64,000 bases of DNA. Origin: Solimonas variicoloris DSM 15731 (lineage in GTDB: Bacteria; Pseudomonadota; Gammaproteobacteria; Nevskiales; Nevskiaceae). The notes under the pieces are model-generated. The model was not told where the DNA came from. It worked only from the letters and a program-made list of their open reading frames with translations, and did no database searches. The position numbers and the translations under genes were made by a program. Below, one piece after another: positions 34,681 to 47,007 of this stretch. How positions within the stretch are numbered: position 1 is the first letter of the stretch; every line of letters begins with the position of its first letter. The DNA lies in NCBI RefSeq assembly GCF_000382285.1, contig NZ_KB907931.1, positions 108,214 through 172,213 of the forward strand, in the 5' to 3' direction.

Positions 34681-37530
34681 TCAGGGCGCCGGCGGCGGCT
34701 GCGCGACCACGCAGGCCGAGTACAGCTGCAGGCTGCTCAGCGCGCTGGCGAGGCCGGAGTTGAACGTCAGCCGGATCGCGTCGTACGGGCGCACCGCCTG
34801 GATGCTGGCGAGCGCCGTCTCGTTGTTGCCGGTCAGTTCGAGGCCGAGCAGGTCGAGGCGCAGCGGCACGGTCGCGCTGCTGCTCTGCTGGACTTCGCCC
34901 GCGAGCAGCGTCTCGACCTTGAGCTGCGAGAACAGCTCGGCGAGCAGCAGCTTGCCGGCCGGTCGGCCGACGACGAAGCCGGTCGCCTGGCCGCCGACGC
35001 CGGGGGTCGTGACCGTGCCCTTGACGGTGACCGACTGCGTCGCGCCGAGCAGGCCGACCGGTACGTACGAGGTGGCGTAGGTCGCGGCGATACCGTCGAT
35101 GACGTTGCCGGCATTGGTCAGCGAGCACAGCAGGCACAGGCCGGTGGTGTCGGCTTCGAGCGTTGCGCCGGCCGCCGCGGTGTACGGCGAGGTGCAGACC
35201 GCGTCGGTGACCGTCAGCGTCGTGCTCGCCTGACGCAGATTGCCGCTGACGGCGTCGTCGACGCCGTTCTTGAGGCGGGCGGTGATCGTCGTCGTGCCCG
35301 AGGACACGCCGGTCGCCAGGCCGTTGGCGATGACCGTCGCCACGGTGGTCGCCGAACTGCTCCAGTCGAGATCGGCGTTCTGCACCGGGCGCTCGACGCC
35401 GTCCTCGTACAGGCCAATGGCGGTGAACGTCGTCGCCGCGCCGGCTTGCACGCTCGGCGTCGCCGGCTCCAGGCGCTCGATGCGCACCAGCGGCGACGGC
35501 GGCGGCGGCGGATTCGTCGTCGCGCAGGCCGACGACACGCGCACGTTGGTCAGCGCGCTGGCGAGGCCGGACTTGAGCTTGATGCGCACCGCGTCGAACG
35601 GCAGCGAGGTGGTGATCGTCACCAGCCCCTGCTCCTGGCCGCCAGTCAGCGGGATGCCGAGCAGGTCAAGGCGCAGCGGCACGGCCGAGCTGCTCGACTC
35701 CTGCTGGTTGCCGCCGAGCAGGGTGCTGACCTCGATCTGCGAGGCGACTTCGGCGAGCAGCAGCGAGCCGGTCGGGCGCGAGATGACGAAGCCCGGCTTG
35801 GAGCCGGCCGTGAACGGCACGGTGTACAGCGGCGGCGCGCTGACCGCCTGGACCGTGAGGCTCTGGCCGGCGTCGAGCAGGCCGACCGGGACGTTGATCG
35901 TCGCGTAGTTGGCGAGATCGCTGTCGATCACGTTGTCCTTGTCGGTGACGCCGCACAGCAGGCACAGACCGACCGAGCCGATGGTGGTGGTGGCGCCGTC
36001 GGCCGCGTGCAGCGGCGTCGTGCAGACGTCGTCGGTGACGGTCAGATCGGCGCTGACGCTGCCGCCGCCGCTCTTGAGCGCGGCGCTGACCTTGGTCGAA
36101 CCCATCGACACGCCGGTGGTGACGCCGCTGGCGTCGACGGTCGCGATCGCGGTGTTGACGGTGGTCCAGTTCACCGACGCGTCGTCGACCGGCGCTTCGG
36201 AGGCGTCGCTGAACTTGCCGATGACATGGAACTCCGTGGTGCGACCCTTGGGGATCACCGCCGAGCCGGGATCGATGCGCAGCAGCGACTGCACGACGGC
36301 GTCGGTGACGGTCAGCGTCGTGCTGGCGGCGAGCGTGCCGCTGCTGGCCTGGATGGTCGAGCTGCCGACGGCCTTGCCGGTCGCGGTCGTCGACGCGCCC
36401 TGGGCGGGCGCCAGCGTCGCGATCGCGGTATTGGCCGAAGTCCAGCTGACGGTGTCGCCGTCGCGCAGGTCGATGGCGGCGCCGGCGGTATCGCTGTAGA
36501 CGCCCTTGGCGACGAAGACCTGCGTCGCGCCGGCCGGGATCGACGGGTTCTGCGGCGTGATCTGCAGCGCGCGCAGCACCGGATCGGTGACGGTCAGCGT
36601 GGCCTGCGCCGTCTGCGTGTTGTTGCCGTTTTCCGGATCGGTGTAGGAGGCGGTGACGGTGGCCGTGCCGCGCTTCAGGCCGTGGCCGGAGCCCCGTGCG
36701 GTGTCGAGGTCGGCGACCGTGGCGTCGTCGATGCTCCAGGTGGCATCGACGGTTTCGGTGATCGGGCTGCCGCCGCCGTCCGGGCTGTCGATGCCGAACG
36801 TGGCTTTGGCGGTGAACTGGTAGGCGTCGCCGAGCGGGATCGACTGCGTCGCCGGCTCGACCGCCAGCGACAGCAAGGTCAGATTGGCGACGGTCAGCGA
36901 GGCCGAGCCGGACAGGGAACCGACCGTGGCGGTGATGGTCGTGTCGCCGAGCTCGGTCGCCGGCTTGGCCAGCGTCTTGGCGCCGGTCTTCGGCGCCACG
37001 GTGGCGACGCTCTCGGTGCTGGACGTCCAGTTGACCGTGCCGTTGATCGGCTGCAGTGCGTCGCTGCCGTAGTAGCGGCCGAGCGCCTCGAACTCCTGCT
37101 GGCCGCTCGGCGAGATCGTCCGCGACGCCGGCGTGACGACGATTTCACGCAGGGCCGCGCCGAGACCGGTGAAGCTCAGTTCGTTGGACTCGACGCCATC
37201 GCGCGCAGCCTTGATGCTGATGACGCCGGCCTTGGTGCCGCCGCTGGCCAGACCGCTCGCGTTGACGCTGATCACCGCGCTGTCGGTGCTCGACCAGTTG
37301 AGGTCGGTCAGCTGGCGCTGCGTGTCGTTTTCTCCGGGCGGCGCGCTGAACGTGCCGACCGCCTTGAGTTGTGCCGTTTCCCCGGCGCCCAGTACGGTGT
37401 CGCCGTTGACGATCGAAATCTCGATCGACTTCAGCACCGGCTCGAAGTCCGGGCTCTTGACGCTGCCGTCGCCGCAGGCAGCCAGAAGCAGCGCCAGCAG
37501 CGCGCCGAACGCAATACGCAGTCCTTTCAT
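34681..37530 (-). CDS. Large lipoprotein with Ig-like (Big2) repeats and two CLLC modules
   Basis: A 949-residue protein. The start at 37530 gives a lipoprotein signal with LLAAC (Cys19). The N-terminal half holds about five Ig-like repeats with WSS/WTS, ATV and GxxT-type Big2 motifs (for example ALGRYYGSDALQPINGTVNWTSS, AVGSSTIQASSGTLAASTTLTVTD). Two copies of a 165-residue module follow at about residues 502-668 and 778-947. Each begins at VTD-VC, carries GLCLLC, then TNAGNVID-type sequence, VPVGLL, a hydrophobic LRLDLLG core, and ends with SACA/SACV. It is probably a cell-surface or outer membrane adhesin-like protein; its ligand is unknown. Confidence 0.8.
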   Translation of the reverse strand: MKGLRIAFGALLALLLAACGDGSVKSPDFEPVLKSIEISIVNGDTVLGAGETAQLKAVGTFSAPPGENDTQRQLTDLNWSSTDSAVISVNASGLASGGTKAGVISIKAARDGVESNELSFTGLGAALREIVVTPASRTISPSGQQEFEALGRYYGSDALQPINGTVNWTSSTESVATVAPKTGAKTLAKPATELGDTTITATVGSLSGSASLTVANLTLLSLAVEPATQSIPLGDAYQFTAKATFGIDSPDGGGSPITETVDATWSIDDATVADLDTARGSGHGLKRGTATVTASYTDPENGNNTQTAQATLTVTDPVLRALQITPQNPSIPAGATQVFVAKGVYSDTAGAAIDLRDGDTVSWTSANTAIATLAPAQGASTTATGKAVGSSTIQASSGTLAASTTLTVTDAVVQSLLRIDPGSAVIPKGRTTEFHVIGKFSDASEAPVDDASVNWTTVNTAIATVDASGVTTGVSMGSTKVSAALKSGGGSVSADLTVTDDVCTTPLHAADGATTTIGSVGLCLLCGVTDKDNVIDSDLANYATINVPVGLLDAGQSLTVQAVSAPPLYTVPFTAGSKPGFVISRPTGSLLLAEVASQIEVSTLLGGNQQESSSSAVPLRLDLLGIPLTGGQEQGLVTITTSLPFDAVRIKLKSGLASALTNVRVSSACATTNPPPPPSPLVRIERLEPATPSVQAGAATTFTAIGLYEDGVERPVQNADLDWSSSATTVATVIANGLATGVSSGTTTITARLKNGVDDAVSGNLRQASTTLTVTDAVCTSPYTAAAGATLEADTTGLCLLCSLTNAGNVIDGIAATYATSYVPVGLLGATQSVTVKGTVTTPGVGGQATGFVVGRPAGKLLLAELFSQLKVETLLAGEVQQSSSATVPLRLDLLGLELTGNNETALASIQAVRPYDAIRLTFNSGLASALSSLQLYSACVVAQPPPAP

Positions 37531-37622
37531 GAATCGCTCCGTGCAATGACGAGCGCCGGACAAGCCCCGCAGGCCGGCGCACGCGGCCGTTCCCTCGACC
37601 GCATGCGCGATGTTAAGGACAA

Positions 37623-37634
37623 TTGCGATCGCAA
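37623..37634. promoter_or_regulatory. Perfect 12-bp palindrome TTGCGATCGCAA
   Basis: It lies about 95 bp before the start of the lipoprotein gene, in an A+T richer patch (a TTAACAT-like stretch follows on the minus strand), where its promoter would be expected. It may be an operator. Confidence 0.35.
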
Positions 37635-37740
37635 CGGTGTCGGAAAATGCCGCGTCGGCGCACGGCAGTGTGCGCCGCACCTCGAAAGAGGCCGGCGAAA
37701 CCGTCCCTCCGGCGGGACCGGGGCGCGGCGGCGCCCGCCG

Positions 37741-38496
37741 CTAGCGCACCGGCATCAGCACCCGGGCGCCGCCGTAATCGAACACCACGCCATTGTCGAC
37801 GATGCGTTCGATCAGCGGGCCGCCGGCGACCGTGTCGCCCTCGCGGTAGCGTTTACCGGCGATCATCACCCAGCGCCGGGCCGGATCGGCGTCGTAGACA
37901 TGCACGTCGAGCGCGGCGACCGGGAACTGCGCCCGATAGGCGTCGGGCATCTCGCGCAGCACGGTGGCGCCGGCTGGCACCAGGATCGTTGCCGATGCCG
38001 GCGCCGTGCCCGACACGACGGTGGTGCCGGCAGGTATGGGCGTCGGTGCAGGCACCGTCTCCGGCGCCGGTGGGCGCGCCACGTCCTGCGGCTGCAACGG
38101 CGCCGCCTCGACGGCGGTCGCGGGCGGCTGCGGCTCGGGCGTGGAAACGTCGTCGAGACTGGCGAGCGCCGCGTCGTCCTCGATCGCGGCCGGCAGCGGC
38201 GGCGTGTCCGGCGGCGCGGCCGGGGCGGTTTCGGGCGTGGTGCTCACGGCCGCTGGTGCCGGCATGGCGGCGACGGGGCCGGGAGCGGGCGGCGCCGGCT
38301 GTGGCGCCGGCCACAGCAGCAGCGCCAGTGCCGCGGCGGCGATCGCGGCGGTGCTGCCGGCGAGCAGCCAGATCCGCCCCGGCACGCCGGCCGCGGTGCC
38401 GCCGCCGCCGCCCTGCGTCAGCGCTTCCACCGACGGGGCCTTGCCCATCTGGCGCTCGCGTTCGGCGCGGCGCAGCGCTTCGAGGATGTAGCTCAT
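37741..38496 (-). CDS. gspB: GspB-like type II secretion accessory protein
   Basis: A 251-residue protein. MSYILEALRRAERERQMG at the start is the conserved GspB/PulB beginning. A membrane helix (IWLLAGSTAAIAAAALALLLW) follows, then a Pro/Ala-rich linker, and a C-terminal periplasmic GspB domain with VMIAGKRYREGDTVAGGPLIERIVDNGVVFDY. It partners with GspA to place the secretin in the outer membrane. It overlaps gspA by 4 bp. Confidence 0.9.
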   Translation of the reverse strand: MSYILEALRRAERERQMGKAPSVEALTQGGGGGTAAGVPGRIWLLAGSTAAIAAAALALLLWPAPQPAPPAPGPVAAMPAPAAVSTTPETAPAAPPDTPPLPAAIEDDAALASLDDVSTPEPQPPATAVEAAPLQPQDVARPPAPETVPAPTPIPAGTTVVSGTAPASATILVPAGATVLREMPDAYRAQFPVAALDVHVYDADPARRWVMIAGKRYREGDTVAGGPLIERIVDNGVVFDYGGARVLMPVR

Positions 38497-40172
38497 GGCG
38501 TACCGTCCGCGGTCGCGGCGAGGGTTGGCGTCTGCGGGATATCGTCGCCGAGGGCGATCAGGGTGCGGATGCCGGCGACGCCGTCGGCGACCAGTCCGCG
38601 CGACTTCTGGAACTGCGTCAGGGCATCGCCGAGCTGCGGCCCGAAGCGCGTCGGCAGCGGCGTCGGCGGCGTCACGCCGTCGAGCGCGGCGAGGCGTCGC
38701 CACAGGTACGCGACCGACGCCCCGCGGGTCTGCGGGCCGACATAAGTCTCGGCGGTCCCGCGCCGCCACAGCAGCAGGAACTCGCCGTTCCAGACGCCGT
38801 CGAGCGAAGCCAGCGGCACGCGCACCGGCCCGTAGGCGGTCGCGAAGCTGGCGCTCTGCGCGTCGAGCGCCGTCAGCAGAAAGTTCTGCGCGCCGCTGCC
38901 CGGCAGCTCGAGCGTCAGGATCGTCGGCCGGTTCATCTGCGTCAGATCGGCCCAGCTGCCATGGCCGCGATAGCATTCGAGGCGCTCGCGCTTGAGCGCG
39001 GCGCAGACGTTCTCGCCGCGCGGCACGATGATTTTGCTGTCCCACAGCCGGATCAGCCGGCTCATCACCGCGCCGAGCGGTTCGGCGGTCTGCTCGAGCA
39101 TCGCGAAGTCGGCGGCCGGATCGGCGGCGACCGAGGCGGCGGGCGGCGCCGCGGTGCTGGCGGCCGGGGCCGGCGCGGGGCTTTCGCTGGTCGCGGGCGC
39201 CGCGGCAGTCAGCGACGCCGCCTTGGCGACCGGCGCGGTGGCGGCGTCATGGTGGCGCGTCAGGCTCCAGGCGAGCAGCGCCAGGCTCAGCAGCAGCGCC
39301 GCCGCCCAGCCGAACTCGATCCAGCGCCAGCGGCGCCGGGCATGCGGGTCGAACTCGTCCGGCAGCTGGCCGATTGCCTCACGGGCCGCCTTGCGCACGA
39401 TCTCCGGGGTGATGCGCCGCGCGTTCTGCGCATAGGCGCCGAGCAGCGCGCGATCACAGACGATGTTGATCAGGCGCGGCACGCCCTTGGTGAAACGATG
39501 GATCTCATCCAGCGCCGGCGGCGTGAAGATCTCGCCGTGGCTGCCGGCCACCTTGAGGCGATGCTCGATGTACTCGGCGGTCTCGCGCGCGCCGAGCGGC
39601 GTCAGATGGAAGCGCGCAGTGATGCGGCTGGCCAGCTGGCGCAGGTCCGGCCGTGCCAGCAGCGCCGACAGCTCGGGCTGGCCGATCAGCATGATGCGCA
39701 GCAGCTTTTCCTTGGCCGTCTCGAGATTGGTCAGCAGGCGGACCTGCTCGAGTACCTCCGGCTGCAGGTTCTGCGCCTCGTCGATGATCAGCACCGTGCG
39801 CCGGCCTTCGGCGTGCGCGCGCAGCAGGTGTTCGTTGAGCGCGTCGAGCAAGGTCTTCAGCGTCAGCGGGTCGCGCGCGTAGCGCACCCCGAGTTCGTCG
39901 CAGATCGCCTGCACGAACTCCTGCTCGTTGAGACGCGGGTTGTGCACGAAGGCGACGTCGACCTTGTCGAGTTTCTGCTCGAGCAGGGTGCGCACGATCG
40001 TCGTCTTGCCGGTGCCGACCTCGCCGGTCAGCTGCACGAAGCCGCCGTACTGGCCGGTGCCGTACAGCAGATGGCCGAGCGCCTCCTGATGGCGCGGCGA
40101 CATGTACAGATAGGCCGGGTCCGGGGTGATCGAGAACGGCATTTCCCGGAGCTGGAAAAACTCGATGTACAT
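38493..40172 (-). CDS. gspA: GspA/ExeA AAA-type ATPase with peptidoglycan-binding domain
   Basis: A 559-residue protein beginning MYIEFFQL. The AAA domain has Walker A LTGEVGTGKTT, VLIIDEAQNL as Walker B, and GVPRLINIVCDRAL. A membrane helix (WAAALLLSLALLAW) follows, then a periplasmic linker and a C-terminal peptidoglycan-binding domain (ALTQFQKSRGLVADGVAGIRTLIAL). GspA with GspB remodels peptidoglycan for type II secretion assembly. No gsp structural genes are seen here. A candidate -10, TATACT on the minus strand, lies at 40213-40218. Confidence 0.92.
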   Translation of the reverse strand: MYIEFFQLREMPFSITPDPAYLYMSPRHQEALGHLLYGTGQYGGFVQLTGEVGTGKTTIVRTLLEQKLDKVDVAFVHNPRLNEQEFVQAICDELGVRYARDPLTLKTLLDALNEHLLRAHAEGRRTVLIIDEAQNLQPEVLEQVRLLTNLETAKEKLLRIMLIGQPELSALLARPDLRQLASRITARFHLTPLGARETAEYIEHRLKVAGSHGEIFTPPALDEIHRFTKGVPRLINIVCDRALLGAYAQNARRITPEIVRKAAREAIGQLPDEFDPHARRRWRWIEFGWAAALLLSLALLAWSLTRHHDAATAPVAKAASLTAAAPATSESPAPAPAASTAAPPAASVAADPAADFAMLEQTAEPLGAVMSRLIRLWDSKIIVPRGENVCAALKRERLECYRGHGSWADLTQMNRPTILTLELPGSGAQNFLLTALDAQSASFATAYGPVRVPLASLDGVWNGEFLLLWRRGTAETYVGPQTRGASVAYLWRRLAALDGVTPPTPLPTRFGPQLGDALTQFQKSRGLVADGVAGIRTLIALGDDIPQTPTLAATADGTP

Positions 40173-40240
40173 GCGCGCTGGGGCCGGCGTTTCGCGTCTG
40201 GAGTGAAGGCCGAGTATAGAACGCCCGGTGTGACGGGCGC

Positions 40241-40705
40241 CTAACGCTCCCAGACCTTCAGCATGTCGACGTGCCAGATGCCGTCGTCCAGATAGGGTTG
40301 CGAGCTCACCTTGAAGCCGAGCGAGGCGTAGAAGTCTTCGAGATGCTGCTGGCCCGAGATATAGATGTCCTGCTGCGGATAGCGCGCGTGGCAGGCGCGG
40401 ATGCCTTCGCTCACCATCGCCCGCGCCAGGCCCTGGCCGCGCGCGGCGGCGGCGACCACCAGCCGGCCGAGCGCCGGCTCGTCGACCTTGAGGCCCGGCG
40501 GCAGCAGGCGCAGGTAGCCGAGCAGCGCGCCGCCCGGTTCGCGCACGGTGAGGTGCTCGCAGTGCGGGTCGAGGCCGTCGAGTTCCGGATAGGGGCATTT
40601 CTGCTCGACGACGAAGATGTCGACGCGCAGGCGCAGGCATTCGTAGAGCGTGTCGATATCCAGGTCGCGCCAGGCATGCCAGCGCCAGTCGAGGTCGAGT
40701 CGCAT
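40241..40705 (-). CDS. GNAT acetyltransferase, ElaA-like
   Basis: A 154-residue protein. It starts LDWRWHAWRDLDIDTLYECLRLRVDIFVVEQKCPYPELDG-type sequence, matching ElaA family (first residues and RVDIFVVEQ). The acetyl-CoA loop is LGRLVVAAAARGQGLARAMV. It lies 46 bp after astB on the same strand. Substrate unknown. Confidence 0.85.
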   Translation of the reverse strand: MRLDLDWRWHAWRDLDIDTLYECLRLRVDIFVVEQKCPYPELDGLDPHCEHLTVREPGGALLGYLRLLPPGLKVDEPALGRLVVAAAARGQGLARAMVSEGIRACHARYPQQDIYISGQQHLEDFYASLGFKVSSQPYLDDGIWHVDMLKVWER

Positions 40706-40751
40706 CGGGAGGATCGGCGGGAAACGGGAGATGCCGCGGCGTGCGGCGCCG

Positions 40752-42125
40752 TCAGCGCTGGAAATCGTACACGCTGCCGAGCCCGAGCAGTACCGTCAGT
40801 TCGTCGAGCGCGGTGCGCGATTCGACCAGCAGCTGCGGATCGGCGAGATCGTCGAGGCTCAGACGGTCGCGGTAATGGCGATCGATCCAGTGCGCGAGCT
40901 GGGTCGCGCGGGGGTCGTCGATCCAGCACAGCGGATTGACGGCCTCGCGCTCGGCCGCCGTCAGCACCACGCGCAAGCGCAGGCAGGCCGGCCCGCCGCC
41001 GTTGCGCATCGACTGGCGCAGGTCGAAGACCTCGACGGCGGCGATCGGATTGCCCGGATCGGCGACGATGCGCTCGATCGCCCGCCAGACGCGCGGCTGT
41101 TCGCGGCTCTCCTCGGCGGCGATCAGGCGCATCGCGCCGTCCGGCGTGCACACCAGCTGCGAATTGAACAGATAGGAGCCGACCGCCTCGGCGACCGACA
41201 CCTCGCGCTCCGGCACTTCGACGAAGACCGGCCGCCGCGCGCCGCGCAGATGCGTGCAGATCCAGCCGCGCACGGTGGCGGCGTCGGCGAAGGCCTGCTC
41301 GTGATACAGCAGCAGCTCGCGGTTGCCGACCGCGATCACGTCGTTGTGGAACACGCCCTGGTCGATCACCGCCGGATTCTGCTGGGCGTGCAGCGTGCGC
41401 TCGTCGCGCAGGCCGTGCAGGCGCGCCAGCGCCTCGCCGGCGAGGCGCGTCTGCCGCGCCGGATAGCGCGACGGCGCCGGCTCGCGTTCGTCGCCGCGGC
41501 CGTAGACGAACAGTTCGAGGCCCGGCTCGCCGTAGTCGGCGCACAGGCGCGTGTGGTTGGCGGCGCCCTCGTCGCCGAACGCCGGCGTGGCCGGCAGCGG
41601 TTCGTGATGCACGAAGTGGCGCGGATCGGCGAACACCGCCTGCAGCAGGCGCGCGCTGGTCGGCGCCTCGATCGAACGATGCAGGTGCGTGCAGAGGTTG
41701 GCCGGCGTGAAGTGCACGCGGCCGTCGCCGCAGTCGGCGCTCGGCGACACCGTCGCGGCGTTGGCGGTCCACATCGCCGACGCCGAACTCGCCGCCGCCA
41801 GCAGGCCGGGCGCGCGGCGCCGCGCCTGCGCCAGCACCTCGGCGTCGCGGCCGCTGAAGCCGAGGCGGCGCAGCGTCGGCAGGTGCGGACGCTCGTGCGG
41901 CGGCAGCAGGCCCTGGGCGAGGCCGAGCGCGGCGAGCGCGCGCATCTTGGCGAGCCCCTGCTGGGCCGCGGCGCGCGGGTTCGACGGCTGCTCGGCGTTG
42001 TTGGCCGAGGCGACGTTGCCGAAGGCCAGGCCCGCGTAGTTGTGCGTCGGCCCGACCAGACCGTCGAAGTTCGCCTCGACGGCGCTTGCCGGTGCGTCCC
42101 CGTTTCTCTGCGGCGTGAGCTTCAT
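40752..42125 (-). CDS. astB: N-succinylarginine dihydrolase
   Basis: A 457-residue guanidino-modifying enzyme. The start at 42125 follows from MKLTPQRN and the conserved [21 protein letters not shown]. The catalytic cysteine lies in [15 protein letters not shown], and [10 protein letters not shown] and FNSQLV are conserved. It hydrolyses N2-succinylarginine to succinylornithine, ammonia and CO2 in arginine catabolism. In most genomes it follows astD directly; here four unrelated-looking genes separate them. Confidence 0.96.
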   Translation of the reverse strand: MKLTPQRNGDAPASAVEANFDGLVGPTHNYAGLAFGNVASANNAEQPSNPRAAAQQGLAKMRALAALGLAQGLLPPHERPHLPTLRRLGFSGRDAEVLAQARRRAPGLLAAASSASAMWTANAATVSPSADCGDGRVHFTPANLCTHLHRSIEAPTSARLLQAVFADPRHFVHHEPLPATPAFGDEGAANHTRLCADYGEPGLELFVYGRGDEREPAPSRYPARQTRLAGEALARLHGLRDERTLHAQQNPAVIDQGVFHNDVIAVGNRELLLYHEQAFADAATVRGWICTHLRGARRPVFVEVPEREVSVAEAVGSYLFNSQLVCTPDGAMRLIAAEESREQPRVWRAIERIVADPGNPIAAVEVFDLRQSMRNGGGPACLRLRVVLTAAEREAVNPLCWIDDPRATQLAHWIDRHYRDRLSLDDLADPQLLVESRTALDELTVLLGLGSVYDFQR

Positions 42126-42205
42126 GCGGCGCCCCGATGGCTGAAGGCCGGATTCTACGCAGCGGGCCGCGACGCGGTCGTGGCGGGATTCTCCCCAGTC
42201 GCGCC

Positions 42206-42907
42206 TCAGCGCGGCGCCGGCGGCAGCGGGAATTCGAGAATGACCTTGGTGCCGCCGAGCGTGCCGGGTTCCCAGTCGATCGTGCCGCTCAGCTGGCGGG
42301 CACGGTCGCGCATGCTGCTGGTGCCGCGGCCGAGCCCCGGCGGCGTCTGCGGCCGCAGGCCGGGGCCGTCGTCGGTGAGATCGAGCAGCAGGCGCTCGCC
42401 GAAGGCGCGCACGCGGACGCGGATGTGCGTGGCGCTGCCGTGGCGCAGGGCGTTGGTGATGGCCTCGCGGACGATGCGGAACAGGTGCAGCACCTGCGCT
42501 TCGTCGAGCGGTGGATCGGGGAGGTCGGCGGCCTGCTGCCAGTCGAGCCGGCTGCCGACCGCGTCGAGACGCTGCTCGGTCTCCTCGCGCATCTGGCCGA
42601 GCGCTTCGAGCAGCGAGCACGGGTCCTGCTGCGTGCGCGAGACGATGTCGCGAAAATCCTGCACGACCGAGCGCACGAGGTCGGCCTGCTGCGGATCGTC
42701 GAGGGCGTGCACCAGCGTCGTCAGCTTGGCGCCGATATCGTCGTGCAGGTCGGCGAGCAGGCGTTTCTGCTCTTCGGCGGCGGCGGTGCGATTGGCCTGG
42801 GCGAGCTGGCGGGCGAGCGCATCGGCGTGTCGCCGCTGGCGCCAGCAGACGAAGAGGGCCGCCGCCAGGGCGGCGAGCAGGCTGATGGTCAACAGGCGTT
42901 CGATCAT
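42206..42907 (-). CDS. NarX-type histidine kinase without sensor domain
   Basis: A 233-residue kinase starting at 42907, one base after the stop of the Ser/Thr kinase gene. It has one N-terminal membrane helix (residues 4-22) and no input domain. The HisKA_3 phospho-site is [13 protein letters not shown] (His55). The ATPase region has [21 protein letters not shown] and the [14 protein letters not shown] segment. It most likely phosphorylates the NarL-type regulator two genes upstream, and the large kinase between them probably provides sensing. Confidence 0.86.
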   Translation of the reverse strand: MIERLLTISLLAALAAALFVCWRQRRHADALARQLAQANRTAAAEEQKRLLADLHDDIGAKLTTLVHALDDPQQADLVRSVVQDFRDIVSRTQQDPCSLLEALGQMREETEQRLDAVGSRLDWQQAADLPDPPLDEAQVLHLFRIVREAITNALRHGSATHIRVRVRAFGERLLLDLTDDGPGLRPQTPPGLGRGTSSMRDRARQLSGTIDWEPGTLGGTKVILEFPLPPAPR

Positions 42908-42908
42908 G

Positions 42909-45299
<2,391 letters not shown>

Positions 45300-45338
45300 C
45301 GCGGCGCCGGAGCGTTCGTGGGCGCGCGGCTCTGGCGG

Positions 45339-45989
45339 CTACAGATGCGGATTGACCAGGCCGAGCCGGGCCGCTTCCATCGTCGCTTCGGCGCGGCTGC
45401 CGATGCGCAGCTTGCGGTAGACGTTCTTGACGAATTCATGCGCGGTGTTGTGCGTGACGCCGAGCGTCTGCGCGACGTCGGCGATCTTGAAACCCTTGGC
45501 GAGCAGCGTCAGCGTCTCGCGCTCGCGCGGCGTCAGCCGGGCGGCGTGGTTCGCGGCGCGGGCACTGCCGTCGCTGCCGAACACGCGCAGCAGGCGGCGG
45601 GCGATCGAGGCCGACAGCGGCGGCTCGCCGGCGGCGATGCCGCGCAGCGAGTGGATGGTCCGCTCGCGCGACTGGTCCTTCAGCAGGTAGCCGCCGGCGC
45701 CGGCGCGCAGCGCCGGGAACAGGTGCTGGTCGTCGGCGTAGATGGTCGCGACGACGCAGTGACAGCCGGGATGGCGGGCGCTGATCTCGCGGATGAGGTC
45801 GATGCCGTCGCCGTCCGGCAGGCCGAGGTCGATCAGGGCGATCGCCGGGCTGAGCGTCTCGATCGCCGCGCGCGCTTCGGCCAGCGTGCGGCTCGTCTCG
45901 ACCGCGATGCCCGGAAAGGCTTCTTCCAGCGTTGTGCCGAGCCAGCGCGTCAGCGCTGGCTGATCTTCGACCACGAGCCCCTGCTTCAT
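45339..45989 (-). CDS. NarL/LuxR-type response regulator
   Basis: A 216-residue protein starting MKQGLVVEDQP at 45989. The receiver has the phospho-acceptor in LIDLGLPDGDG (Asp54). The HTH begins at LTPRERETLTLLAKGFKIADVAQTLGVTHNTAHEFVKNVYRKL. It partners with the histidine kinase 2.4 kb downstream. The upstream gap to ligE is 136 bp and may hold the promoter for the triad. Confidence 0.9.
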   Translation of the reverse strand: MKQGLVVEDQPALTRWLGTTLEEAFPGIAVETSRTLAEARAAIETLSPAIALIDLGLPDGDGIDLIREISARHPGCHCVVATIYADDQHLFPALRAGAGGYLLKDQSRERTIHSLRGIAAGEPPLSASIARRLLRVFGSDGSARAANHAARLTPRERETLTLLAKGFKIADVAQTLGVTHNTAHEFVKNVYRKLRIGSRAEATMEAARLGLVNPHL

Positions 45990-46125
45990 GTGCCCCCAGC
46001 ATTGCCGGTCCGTGCGCCGGACCTTCAAATCTCCCGCGGCAAGCCTGCGGCGAGCCCCCGGCAGCGTCAAGACATTCTCTGGACACTCCCCCGGAACGGG
46101 GGATGCGCCGGCGCGGCGCCGGGAC

Positions 46126-46959
46126 TCAGGGTGCGTCACGCACGCGCAGGAAGCGCGCGAAGCGCGGCAGGCCCTGCTCGGTGAGGCCGTTGTAGGCGTA
46201 GGTGACGCGGCTGCCCAGCGGCGGCGGCCGGCGGCGCTCGGCGTCGCGCAGGCCGCTGCCGAGCCGGAAGCGGCGGCCGTCGTCGCTTTCGACTTCGAGC
46301 GCGCCGACCAGGCCCGCGTACCGGCCCTTGCCCGGCACGTAGCCGACCACCGTCGCCTCGGCGTCGTCGTAGGGCTTGTACTTGAGCAGGTCGCCGCTGC
46401 GCCCGGCGGCGTAGCGCGAATCGCCGCGATGGAGCATCAGGCCTTCGCCGCCGGCGGCGACGATCGCATCCAGCCGCGCGCGCAGCGCGGCCGGGCTGGC
46501 GACGCGGAACTGCTCGACGGCGCGCAGCGTCGGCGGCGGCGCGGCGAGCAGGCGGCGCAGCGCCTGCAGGCGCGCGTCGAAGTCGCCCGGGTGGGCCGGC
46601 AGATCGAAGACCATCAGGCGGATCGGCTGCCAGTCCCGGGCCTCGGGCTGGTAACGGCGCACCGCGGCGGAGACGGCTTCGAAGCGGCCGCGCCCGGCCC
46701 ACAGCTCGCCGTCGAGCGGCTGCTGCGGCCAGCCCGCGGTATAGCCGGGCGGCGCGACGATCGGCTGGCCGCCGCGCGTCCACAGCCGCGCGCCGTCCCA
46801 GTACGCGCGCACGCCGTCGAGTTTTTCGCTGACCCAGTACGCCGGCAGCTCGATCGGATCGCCGTCGTGATAGACCTTGGCGAGCAGCAGCGCCGGCGCT
46901 TCGGCGGCGAACGCCACCGGCGCCCACAGTGCCAGGCACAATAGCAGGCTCCGCAGCAT
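46126..46959 (-). CDS. ATP-dependent DNA ligase, Lig E type, with signal peptide
   Basis: A 277-residue protein. The first 19 residues form a clear signal peptide (LLLCLALWAPVAFA). The nucleotidyl-lysine motif is SEKLDGVRAYWDG (Lys46), and the later motifs DGELWAG, VFDLPAH, EGLMLHRG and LLKYKPYDDAEATVVGY are kept. It ends with the OB domain. Lig E ligases are minimal and thought to work in the periplasm, perhaps in DNA uptake. The gene lies among arginine catabolism genes, with no obvious functional tie. Confidence 0.92.
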   Translation of the reverse strand: MLRSLLLCLALWAPVAFAAEAPALLLAKVYHDGDPIELPAYWVSEKLDGVRAYWDGARLWTRGGQPIVAPPGYTAGWPQQPLDGELWAGRGRFEAVSAAVRRYQPEARDWQPIRLMVFDLPAHPGDFDARLQALRRLLAAPPPTLRAVEQFRVASPAALRARLDAIVAAGGEGLMLHRGDSRYAAGRSGDLLKYKPYDDAEATVVGYVPGKGRYAGLVGALEVESDDGRRFRLGSGLRDAERRRPPPLGSRVTYAYNGLTEQGLPRFARFLRVRDAP

Positions 46960-47007
46960 CGTCGTTCTCCGGCGCGATGACTGCGGCCAGCCTAGGCCGG
47001 TGCGGGG

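Noticed and set aside
40219..40236. Hairpin CGCCCG/CGGGCG near the gspA start
   Set aside because: Short stem, no T tract; likely chance in GC-rich DNA.
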